Of a stretch of DNA of 64,000 nucleotides, positions 7,451-17,000 are shown piece after piece. The translations under genes were made by a program, and so were the position numbers. The first letter of the stretch is position 1, and every line of letters starts with the position of its first letter. This DNA comes from Ostreococcus mediterraneus (Eukaryota > Chlorophyta > Mamiellophyceae > Mamiellales > Bathycoccaceae): assembly GCA_012295225.1 (NCBI GenBank), contig WMKK01000011.1, forward strand, positions 335,672 to 399,671, written 5' to 3'. The notes beneath the pieces are model-generated. The model made no database searches and was not told the origin of the DNA. It worked only from the letters and a program-made list of their open reading frames with translations.

Positions 7451-10140
7451 ATGTTCGGCGAATGGCGCCACTTCACACCACGCGTCGGCGCCATGGCGGT
7501 TCCGCCCGGCCACGGGAGTCAACAATTCGTCGATGACGCGCAGGTACGCGTGCGCGCGTGACGTGTGCGCGACGGCGTCGGCCGCGGCGTCGGCGATTGC
7601 GATCGCGATTGCGTTGGATTCGATCCGGAGGATTGGCGCGGGCGTGTGCGCGTGTGGCGCGCGAACGCGGCGCCATCGCACGCGTTGTGTCGAGGGATAA
7701 GATGTCGCGGCGCGCTGTGATGCGGTAGACGTGGCGCGATACGTTCGAACGCGTGACTGACGGTGGTAATTGCGTCATCTTTTTTCGATTGGCGCAGATC
7801 GCCGAGGAGCAACGTGAGTTGGATACGAAGCTCCGGAGCAATAGTACGCGAGATAAGCTCGATGCGTTGAAGAAATTGATTGCTATGATGGCTATGGGGC
7901 GCGATGTGTCGGTGTTCTTCCCATCAGTGGTGGTGAACATCGTCAACGAATCGTTCGAGGTGAAGGTGTTGGTGTACATGTTTTTAGTGCGCACGGCGGA
8001 CCAGAAACCGGAGGAGGCTTTGTTGTCGATTAACAGCTTTCAAAAGGATTTAGCGCACCCGAACCCGCGTGTTCGTGCGTTGGCTTTGCGTGTGATGTCA
8101 AGTATTCGCGTACAAGTGATTGTTCCGGTTGTTATTTTAGCCGCGCGCAAGTGCGCGGTGGACCCGAGCCCGTACGTGCGCAAGGCGGCGGCGCACGCTA
8201 TTCCGAAGATTTACCGCATGGATAACACTCGACAAGAAGAACTCATTGAAATCATTGAAACCATGTTGCGTGATAGCACGCCATTCGTGCTGTCCTCTGC
8301 GGTTGCCGCGTTTCAAGAGGTTTGCCCAAGTAGAATCGACTTGTTGCACAGGCACTACCGCAAGATTTGCCGCATGTTGGTAGACATGGATGAATGGGGT
8401 CAAATTTTGTTGAGCGAGTTATTGTTGCGTTACGCGCGCACGCAATTCTTAGCACCTGATGCGCACGTGCGCGAACTAGCCGCGGTGAGCGGGAAGCCGG
8501 GTGAGAAGAAGCTTGAACTCGCGCTTCCGGCGCCCAATTCGCAAGCGTCGTATCATCAAGCGAGCAACGCCGGGATCCAGTCCATCGTGGCCTCGAGCGC
8601 GGCGTTTTATTCCGACTCTGATGATGATGATGAGAAGGACTCAGACTCTGATGATGATTCATCGGACGATGAAAAGGCTAAGAAGAAGGCAAGCAAAGCG
8701 CAAGCGAGCGCCGCAGCGCGCGGCCCGGATTGGATGGATGAAGATCACCGATTGTTGCTGCGATGCACTCGCCCGTTGTTGCAGTCGCAAAACTCTGGTG
8801 TCGTCATGGCTGTCGCTGCGCTGCACTTTTACTTGAGTCCGGCAAATGATTTACCCAAAGTTGTTCGCGCGTTGGTGTTTACCGCGCACAACAAGCCGGA
8901 AGTGCGACACGTGGTGTTGAAGAACATTTGCACCATGGTGAGCACGCAGCCGTTGTTGTTCCAACCGCACTTTAACGCCTTTTTCGTGCATCCGCGCGAT
9001 ACTTTGGAAGTGCGAGGCTTGAAGTTGGAGATTTTGACGCACATTGTCACGTCTGAGAATGCGCCGACGTTGTTGCGAGAATTGCAGGCGTACTTGCGTT
9101 CGTCCAACCACAAGTTTGTCGCGTTAACGATTCGCGCGATTGGTCGATGTGCGGCTATTATGCCTCAAATCGCATCAGTTTGCATCAGATCACTCCTCGA
9201 GCTTTCTTTGCACCCGAGCCCGACTGTGGCTTCGGAAGCTGTCGTGGTCATTCGCGCGTTGGTGCAGCAAAATCCGAAGGAACACATCGTCGTCGTCATG
9301 CGCTTGATGCGTCGATTAGATCAGTTGGTCGCTCCCGAGGCGCGCGCGGCGGTAATTTGGCTTGCAGGCGGAGAGATCTTTGAGACGGATGCGGAAAACA
9401 TCAAGGCGTCTGATAAGGAAATTCGAGAAAAGTTTTTCGAATTGTCGGTGCAAATGATGCGTCGCGTCGTCAATGGATTCTGCGAAGAGCACGAAATGAC
9501 CAAGCAGCAAATCATCAATACTTCGTGTAAAATGTACATCCAAGACCCGATGCGCATGGCACCGACGTTGAAGATTGTGTTCGCGCTCGCGGCGGCGGAT
9601 GTATCGGTAGATATGCGTGATCGAGTGCGCATTTATCGCGCCTTGTTTCCAGTGGATGGCAAGCCGAGCAAAGTCAAGCAGTACGGCGACTCCATCTTGT
9701 TGTGCAACAAGCCCGAACCTAAGCTTCCTTCGCCTGCGGCACAAACGTGCGAACACGCGCTCGGTTCACTATCTCACTTTGTCGAGCACGTTGCGCCTGG
9801 GTACACTCCTTTGCCCAAGCATCCGACGACGCAACCACCGACCAACGTGCGCGAGCAGTACAACTACGCCGCGTCTTCTGGCGGCGGCGCGGGCGGCAGA
9901 GATGGTGGTTCTTCTGCGTTAACGTTGCGCACGGGCGGATTCTACAGCGATTCCGATAGCGATTCCGATAGCGATAGCGATTCTGATTCGTCTAGCTACA
10001 CGGGTAGCGACGACTCGGATGACTCTGACGATGACGATTCAGACGACGACGATTCAGACGACGACGATTCGGACGACGACGACGACTCAGACAACAATGA
10101 CGACGATGACTCGGACGACGACTCAGACTCTTCTTCTTAA
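7451..10140 (+). CDS. AP3B: AP-3 adaptor complex beta subunit (spliced)
   Basis: Large beta adaptin of the AP-3 complex, which sorts membrane cargo from endosome/TGN to the vacuole. Exon 1 (7451-7543, 31 codons) joins in phase across a 254-bp intron to exon 2 (7798-10140), giving 811 residues. The open frame before 7798 begins only at a GTG, which supports the intron. HEAT-repeat trunk features include DVSVFFPSVV, EALLSINSFQKDL and DPSPYVRKAAAHAIPK. An acidic insert (SDSDDDDEKD) precedes EDHRLLLRCTRPLLQ, as in other AP-3 beta chains. The protein ends in a long Ser/Asp hinge-like tail, with no ear domain after it, so it is shorter than plant and animal homologues. A CTGAC branch-like motif lies before the acceptor. 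Confidence 0.92.
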
Positions 10141-10245
10141 ACGGAATCGTGTTTAAAATGTAATATTGTAGAGAATCGTACAGCATGCTGCGCTAAAAGA
10201 ATGTCTTTCTATCCTAATCAAAGTGGCTACCGACGGCGTCAAATA

Positions 10246-11058
10246 TCAAACGTCTCTTCCAGCCGCGCGCGCTCTCGCCAGCCATTGTTCGCGTTCGTCG
10301 TCGCTCGGAAGCGCGTTGAACATAAAAATGCTTTTATCGCCAATGTCGTCCTTGAGCTCTTGCGTAAACTTTCGACCTGCGAAAATGGCCAAAAGCAAGC
10401 ACACCGCCGCAGCTTCGATTGATTTAATGTCGTCACCCGCGCCGAACAAATGCGACAAGCACAACGCCGGAACGCAGAAAAAGAGTGCCGCAGCCTCAGG
10501 CTTGCCATAACACATGCCCTCCTTGAACGCCAATCCCGTCAAAGCCGCGAACATTGGCCCTATCGCCCACATCGTCCAGTGGTGCTCGAGCACGTACAAC
10601 GGTAAAGGCTCACTCACGTTCGACGCAATCACCGCGCTTCCGATGAACCCAAACGCCCACAGCGCCCGCATCACGCTTCGTATCTCGCTCACGTACATAT
10701 GTATCAGCCCCAGCGCCGCACCAAGTCCAGCCCCGCCCGCAAAGTACCAAAACTCCGCGCTCTCATAGTTGCCAAACTTCATCATCACCGCCGTCTCGAT
10801 CGCCCCCGCGCTCGCCAGCGTCAACGCCCCGCGATAGGCCCATACCTCGAGCACGTCCACCCCGGTGAGCTTCCAATCGCAATACAATCCTCGATGCGTG
10901 CGCGCATCGAGCGTCTGCTCCTCCAGCCACTGCGGCGACGCCGCGATCGGCCCAACCTCCCGACCGCGCGCGCGTCCTCGCGGTCGCGCGCACGGCAACG
11001 CTCGAGGCGCACGAACGACCACTGGTGCGGTGCGCGCCGCCAGCGCGAGCGGTGGCAT
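10246..11058 (-). CDS. DUF2301 integral membrane protein, probably plastid
   Basis: Predicted 270-residue protein of the DUF2301 family, found in cyanobacteria and plastid-bearing eukaryotes; its function is unknown. Visible features are a basic Ala/Arg-rich presequence of about 50 residues, several hydrophobic helices, and the conserved block WAIGPMFAALTGLAFKEGMC followed by GKPEA. The FAGRKFTQELKDDIGDKSIF tail is also typical. The ATG at 11058 is used. The frame stays open to 11427, but that extension runs into the divergent CCHC gene at 11204. Convergent with AP-3 beta (106 bp). Confidence 0.75.
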   Translation of the reverse strand: MPPLALAARTAPVVVRAPRALPCARPRGRARGREVGPIAASPQWLEEQTLDARTHRGLYCDWKLTGVDVLEVWAYRGALTLASAGAIETAVMMKFGNYESAEFWYFAGGAGLGAALGLIHMYVSEIRSVMRALWAFGFIGSAVIASNVSEPLPLYVLEHHWTMWAIGPMFAALTGLAFKEGMCYGKPEAAALFFCVPALCLSHLFGAGDDIKSIEAAAVCLLLAIFAGRKFTQELKDDIGDKSIFMFNALPSDDEREQWLARARAAGRDV

Positions 11059-11203
11059 CTCGCGCGACGACAAATGCGGATGAGCTCGACGACTGGGTGA
11101 CGTCGCGATCGAATGAAAATTAATTCCCACGCGATGCCGCACTTTACGACGCGCCGACGCCCTTAGGCCGACGCACACGCGTGACAGACACGCGACAGAC
11201 ACC

Positions 11204-12040
11204 ATGGGGAAATGGATGGATGACGATGGCGGCGCGGCGGGGGCGCGATATGCGCCGTATGCGTCGAATGCCGCGAACGATGGAGCGTGTCGATCGTGCG
11301 GTGAGATGGGACACTTTGCGCGGGCGTGCCCGAACCGCGCACCCACGACGGATACATGCAACCGATGTGGGAATGTTGGACACTGGGCGAGGGATTGCCC
11401 GCACCCGGATACGCGCGGACCGAGCATGGGTGGTGGGATGATGTCGATGCGGGGACCGCGACCGGGGGATCGCTGCTCGCGCTGCGCAGGGTTCGGGCAC
11501 TACGCGAGAGAGTGTCCGACGCCTGCGTCTTTGCTTCCGGGCGGTGGTATGGGCGGTGGTATGGGCGGTGGTATGGGCGGCGGTATGGGCCGCCGGGATG
11601 ACCGCGCGTGCCACAACTGCGGCCGAACTGGACACTTGGCGCGCGACTGCCGCACCGGCGGCGGTGCGCGTGGCTACGATGCGCCGCGTGGCCGGGCGCC
11701 ACGCGCGCCGCGCGCAGCCAAGACGGCTGGCCAGGATGACGTGTGCAACCGATGTAACCAGGCCGGTCACTGGGCGCGAGATTGCCCGCAGCCGGACACT
11801 AGACCGGAAAGTGAGCGCGGTCGCCAACCGGGCGACAAGGACAAGTGCCGAAACTGCGGCGCCGAAGGACATTTCGCCCGCGACTGCCCCGAACCCAAGG
11901 ACACGTCGTGTCGCATTTGCAAGCAAGAAGGTCACTTCGCGCGTGAATGCCCGCAAAAGAACACCGCGGCCGCGGCAAACATGGATGCCGACTTGGATAA
12001 CTACATGAAGGAAGGCGCGAAGGGAACTGGCGAAGCGTAA
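11204..12040 (+). CDS. CCHC zinc-knuckle nucleic-acid-binding protein (CNBP/GIS2-like)
   Basis: Predicted 278-residue protein with seven CX2CX4HX4C zinc knuckles, beginning with CRSCGEMGHFARAC and ending with CRICKQEGHFAREC. They are separated by Gly/Met-rich and Arg/Gly-rich linkers. Proteins of this type (CNBP, yeast Gis2, trypanosomatid HEXBP) bind single-stranded G-rich DNA or mRNA and influence translation. A GGGM repeat sits between knuckles 3 and 4. The compact full-length structure, with no protease or other retroelement domains, argues for a cellular gene rather than a Gag remnant. Divergent from the DUF2301 gene with 145 bp between starts. Confidence 0.88.
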   Translation: MGKWMDDDGGAAGARYAPYASNAANDGACRSCGEMGHFARACPNRAPTTDTCNRCGNVGHWARDCPHPDTRGPSMGGGMMSMRGPRPGDRCSRCAGFGHYARECPTPASLLPGGGMGGGMGGGMGGGMGRRDDRACHNCGRTGHLARDCRTGGGARGYDAPRGRAPRAPRAAKTAGQDDVCNRCNQAGHWARDCPQPDTRPESERGRQPGDKDKCRNCGAEGHFARDCPEPKDTSCRICKQEGHFARECPQKNTAAAANMDADLDNYMKEGAKGTGEA

Positions 12041-12243
12041 AGCCCGCGTCTTCGACACGTTTGGTTTGTTTTTCTTTCACTGGAATAGACATCACTTACA
12101 ATATCACTCTCCATATGATTATTATGCATGACATGAGCCAACTTGTGCTCGCAACGCGCGCTCGCATCCCGTCTCGTCAATAAAAATAAAGTTTAGGCAA
12201 ACGCGTGGACTGCGACACGCGTCATAACACCACGCCTCGCACG

Positions 12244-13992
12244 ATGTCGCGAAAATTCCTCAACACTCCCGAACACGTCGTTGATGAAATGCTCGATGGC
12301 GTGTGCTTGAGCACGCCGGATATCGCGCGAATCGCCAATCAAAACGTACTCGTGTACGTGCCGCGGGACACCTCTCATGTCTCAATAATCTCTGGCGGTG
12401 GTTCTGGGCACGAGCCTGCGATGGCGGGCTATCTCGGCGCGGGCATGCTCACGGCGGCGGTGTGCGGAAACGTATACGCATCGCCGAGCGTGGAGGCGGT
12501 GCTGTCGGCGATTAGAGCGACGACTGGCCCGCCGGGCGCGGTGCTCGTCGTGATGAATTACACCGGCGACCGTTTAAACTTTGGTCTCGCAGCCGAGCGC
12601 GCCAAGTTGGAAGGGTACGAGGTGGAAATGGTCATTGTCAACGATGATTGCGCCATGGCGGCAGAAGATGTCGGAATAGCCGGACGGAGAGGTCTCGCGG
12701 GCACGTTGTTTGTGCATAAAGTCGCGGGCGCGGCGGCGGCGGCGGGCAAATCTCTACGAGAGGTTGTCGACGAAGCCAAGGCGTGTGCGGATGCGCTCGG
12801 TACGATGGGCGTGGCGTTGCAGGCGTGCACGCTTCCGGGCGCGAAGGGTGTCGCGCGAGAGATTCCTGTGGGACGCATGGAGCTCGGGCTCGGTATACAC
12901 GGCGAACCGGGCGCGTCTACTGCAGATGTGAAATCATGCGATGAGATCGTGGGAACACTGTTGGAACGTATTTTCGAACGTAATGAAGTGTTGTCTAAAC
13001 TTCAAGCCGGCGCCAAGGTCGGAGTGATGGTAAATTCGTTAGGGGCGACACCGTTGATGGAGCTGTATGTCGCGTCTAGAGCGGCGTTTGCCTGGCTTGT
13101 CGGTGTGAAAAACATGTGCGTAAGTCATTCTTACGTCGGCACTTTCATGAGCGCGATTGATATGAACGGGTTCTCCATCACGATTGTCTCATTAGATGAC
13201 GAGACGCGTGTTGAACGTTTGGAGGCTGCGTGCTCGTGTTCAGCATGGCCAAAAAATGCCAAAACAACGCGCAGCGAGTTACTCGTTGTCGAAGGACCAA
13301 AGGTTGACGCTGCAGCAAAGACGGTGTCGCGCCCGTCAGGGTCGACACCGACGAGTGCGGAAGGTATAGCGGCAGAAAAAGCCATCAAACGCATCGCCAC
13401 TGAACTCATGGCCATCGAAGATGAGTTGACAAAATACGACACCGCCGTCGGCGATGGCGATTGTGGGACAACAATCCGAATGGGTGCGGAAGCGTTGCTG
13501 AAAGATGTCGAAACATATCCAGTTGACAACGCCGCAGAGCTTGCGCGAGCCATAGGCGAGACTATTCGTCAAAGCATGGGTGGGACGAGTGGCGCGTTGT
13601 ACGACATCTTCTTCACTGCGGCGGCAGAGAAGTTGAGTAAAATGGCCAAAGGTAAAGCTCCTGATGCGGAAGTAGTGTGCGTTGCGTTCGTCACAGGTGT
13701 TCACGCTATGATGCGTTACGGCGGTGCTCGAGGGGGCGATAGAACGATGCTCGATGCGCTCGTTCCCGCATCTACCATGGCGAGCGTGAGTGCAATGTCC
13801 CGAAAGTCTAGCGCAGAAATAGCCGCCGAGGCCGCCAAGGCGGCGAAGGCAGGCGCTATGGACACCAAGCACATGTCTGCGCGTGCAGGACGGTCGAGTT
13901 ACATCAACCCGGAGGTTTTGAAGGAAACTCCGGACCCTGGAGCGGTTGCGGCGGCGGCCTGGATTCAAGCCATCGCGGATTCGTTTAGCTAA
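12244..13992 (+). CDS. DAK: Dihydroxyacetone kinase (ATP-dependent, DhaK-DhaL fusion)
   Basis: Predicted 582-residue cytosolic enzyme that phosphorylates dihydroxyacetone to DHAP with ATP. The N-terminal DhaK domain has the SIISGGGSGHEPAMAGYLG motif near residue 50 and a conserved substrate-binding His region. The C-terminal DhaL nucleotide domain has VGDGDCGTTI near residue 400 and a GGARGGDRTMLDAL motif. Length fits fungal and animal DAK. The start at 12244 (MSRKFLN) is preferred to an upstream in-frame ATG because it matches family N-termini. It links glycerol and methylglyoxal metabolism to glycolysis; in some animals the homologue also has FMN cyclase activity. Confidence 0.95.
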   Translation: MSRKFLNTPEHVVDEMLDGVCLSTPDIARIANQNVLVYVPRDTSHVSIISGGGSGHEPAMAGYLGAGMLTAAVCGNVYASPSVEAVLSAIRATTGPPGAVLVVMNYTGDRLNFGLAAERAKLEGYEVEMVIVNDDCAMAAEDVGIAGRRGLAGTLFVHKVAGAAAAAGKSLREVVDEAKACADALGTMGVALQACTLPGAKGVAREIPVGRMELGLGIHGEPGASTADVKSCDEIVGTLLERIFERNEVLSKLQAGAKVGVMVNSLGATPLMELYVASRAAFAWLVGVKNMCVSHSYVGTFMSAIDMNGFSITIVSLDDETRVERLEAACSCSAWPKNAKTTRSELLVVEGPKVDAAAKTVSRPSGSTPTSAEGIAAEKAIKRIATELMAIEDELTKYDTAVGDGDCGTTIRMGAEALLKDVETYPVDNAAELARAIGETIRQSMGGTSGALYDIFFTAAAEKLSKMAKGKAPDAEVVCVAFVTGVHAMMRYGGARGGDRTMLDALVPASTMASVSAMSRKSSAEIAAEAAKAAKAGAMDTKHMSARAGRSSYINPEVLKETPDPGAVAAAAWIQAIADSFS

Positions 13993-14063
13993 ATTTGTCT
14001 GAATTTCAATCACATGGCTACCGGTATGTTGTTACAGTGAATATTTTAGTACGAATGCCATGA

Positions 14064-17000
14064 CTACAACTTGTAATTGATGTCATCTCGAGATGACTCT
14101 TGCCGAGGTGGCGCACGCATCTCTTTCGGTATTTTTGTCGTGCCCCACGAGCGTGGTGTGTACGTTGGTCTCGCGTTTAACGAATCTGTCGGACGATCGA
14201 CAGTCTGCGTATCAGACTGCGGCCTCTTAAAGTCGCCACCGCCATACCATCGTTCCGAAGCAACTTCTCTGCGTACGCGTTTTTCCGTACTCTTTTCGCT
14301 GCGTTGCAAACGAAGACGACGCAGTCGCTCCAACTCCGCCGTCGGCTGAGGATGTCGAACGATTCTCATCGTTCGCTCTCCTGTTTGTTTGAACCCAGTC
14401 GTCTCGCGCGTGAGAGGTACCTTACCACCCGGTGGCACACGCGTCTTCGATCGGGCTTCGAAATCGCGATTGATCTCGATAATCCCTCCGCGCGTGGATT
14501 GGCTCTGCGTGGCGCCAGATTGTTGCTCGCGCGTGCGTTCTTTCATCTTGCGCCAAAATTCATTCAATCGAATCTTTGAAGCCGTTTCATCTTTAAGATG
14601 TTGTCGTTGAACTGACGCTTGCACCATTTGCGTTACATCACGTAATGTCTTCGAAGACGGTGCAGACACCTTACGATCCTTGGCGTCTTCATTAAACAAC
14701 GTCACCGCCTTTTCGGCAACGGTTGAGGACAACAATGCTTTGACATCGGCGACGGCTTGCTGTGCATGATCGCGGACAGTAGCGTCGCTATCAGTGCTAT
14801 ACACCTTGATTAATACAGCTATGAGCTTTTCCGCATCGGCTTGTGACTCGTCGTCGCGCGCAGTTGTCGTGCGGCGATGTACAGCGTTCGCCATCAGCAC
14901 GCCGCCAGGGAGCATTCGTTCTTGACGACTCACAAATGCCAGATATGTCCGATCCGCGTACTCCTCGCATTCACAAGGAGTAAATACGTAGTGATCATTT
15001 CTTGAACCCCATACATAGAGTGTTATCATGTCTACGAGCACCGGAATGGCGTTGTCGCGTACATTCGGTAAGACGTCAATCAACGCGCCGTACAACGCAT
15101 CGTGGGCGCACTGCGCCGCCGCGGGAGACATTGCTGCCTGGTACGTCTTATAGTCATCCTCGTTCGACAGCTGTCTGCAGCGATACACGGCACTCATTTC
15201 CAACTTGATTGCTTGGTGAATCAACTCTATGCAGTGCAGCTTTGAGAGTTCATCATCTTGGTCAAGCGCGATGAGTCGGTTGGATAACGAAATGAGCAGC
15301 TCGGAGCGTGAATTCTTGTCGCCCATGACCGTTTGTATGATTTCTGCGATAAACGTCGCCGTTGATTTACCGGCGTTTGCATTCAAGCATGCAAAAAGAT
15401 CGTTCAGGCCATCCACTGCGAGAATTGTCGACGTCACGTACCCCGCTCGAACGATAACGAGAAGCGTCCGGATGGAAAAGAATGCTATCTGCTGATCTGG
15501 ACTCACCGACGCCTTCAATAACGTCCTCATGAAATCTTGTGCGATCTCGATTCTTTCTTTGTCAGCTTCACTTTGGGCAGCTTTTACGCTTGCATAGTAA
15601 CCGAACGTTGCAAACCACGATAGTTTTGGCGCGTCTTCCGAAGCGAGCGTTTTACGCAACCAAGACTTTGCGGCGAATGATACGCGCTCCAATTTATCCA
15701 ATCGGCGTACATCCCCAGTGCTGGGATCTCGAACATGTGTGACCGGTTCGATGCGCTTCATTGCGACGGGTGGCGGCTTAATATCGTACGCGTCATCCAC
15801 AAACTTGCGCCAATTCATCAACGACACTTGTACGTTGCCGTCTTCGTCTTTATCCAAATCAATGTCGTGGGCATTGAACAGAATCGTAGAGAGTAAAGCT
15901 GCGTATTCTGGCGACTGTACCGATTCCATTGCAACCGACGCAATCGCTGCATGAAACGCCTTTGTTTCTCCTTCCTTGATGCAGTCTGTGATAATTGATA
16001 CGATGCGTTTAACCGCCCCCCACACCACGTCGTCACTCGTTTGGTGACACCAAAGCGCCATTTCAAGCGTCGCGTCGATATACGCCTGCAGGATATCTCT
16101 GATGAGACTTTCGCCCGCCCGCTGTAGAAATTCTTGATCCGGATCTTTCATGATACAGTGTACAATGACGCCCAGCTCCTCAAGTGCATCAGAAGATGCT
16201 TGCCAAGCTTCGTCCATACCCTCCGCCGTCCTCGGGTGCTGCGTCTGACGAACCAACTTCCAAATGAGTTTATCTTGCTGTTGTTCGTTCAATAATTCGT
16301 TGAAAGCGATGAGCGTGACCACTCTATCACGGACGCTTTCAGACTCAATTTGCTCATTTATAAACTCGGGTGACAGTATTTCGTCCTCCTCGTCGGCATA
16401 CTTTGGATCGCGAAGCTTTCGGACTTCGTCGTTGATGCACACATCTTCGCGAGAGGTGTTCAACGCGCGGCCAGCTATATTCGCCAACACTGCTACAACA
16501 ATGGCAACGACCACGGAAGGACGAGAAAAGTTCTCGGAGACTGTCAGTACTGGAGCCACATGCGACGTCCAAGGTGGCTGGTTAAACGACCTCGAGGAAT
16601 ACGCGCATATCGCAAACAAGAACGCCGAGGCGTAATTTGACGTGCGACGTGAATTCCATCGATTGCCAAAGCCACGTAAGGTTTGCATCTTAAAGTGCAT
16701 CACCAACAGTGCAAAGCACACTAGAATTAACGCAAACTCGCGGAATGTGTTCAGCGATGTGATTCCAGTCTGGGCATCCAACGCGGGTACGCCTTGACCG
16801 CCAAATTCACCCTCGACGACGGCGGCCACGGTCGCCATGACGAGTTTGAGAAACGTACTTACGATATCAAAGAATGGCAATGATCGCAAATATGGTGATA
16901 GTGACTCGGTCTCAATCGACGTTTTCATACTCACTACGATGGCTCCGAGACCGACGCACAAGGGTGTGAAAAGGTTCGCGCCCGCCGCCGCGCCCGCGTT

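Noticed and set aside
7753-7797. AP-3 beta start at 7753
   Set aside because: That codon is GTG and the residues before 7798 do not fit the family; splicing from an exon at 7451-7543 restores a proper N-terminus.
11204-12040. Retroelement Gag remnant suggested by CCHC knuckles
   Set aside because: Seven regularly spaced knuckles in a complete single-exon gene, with no other element domains or terminal repeats; it matches cellular CNBP/GIS2-type proteins.
11144-12058. Long minus-strand frame opposite the CCHC gene
   Set aside because: Its repeats mirror the zinc-knuckle codons, and it has no independent family signal; it is a shadow of the GC-rich plus gene.
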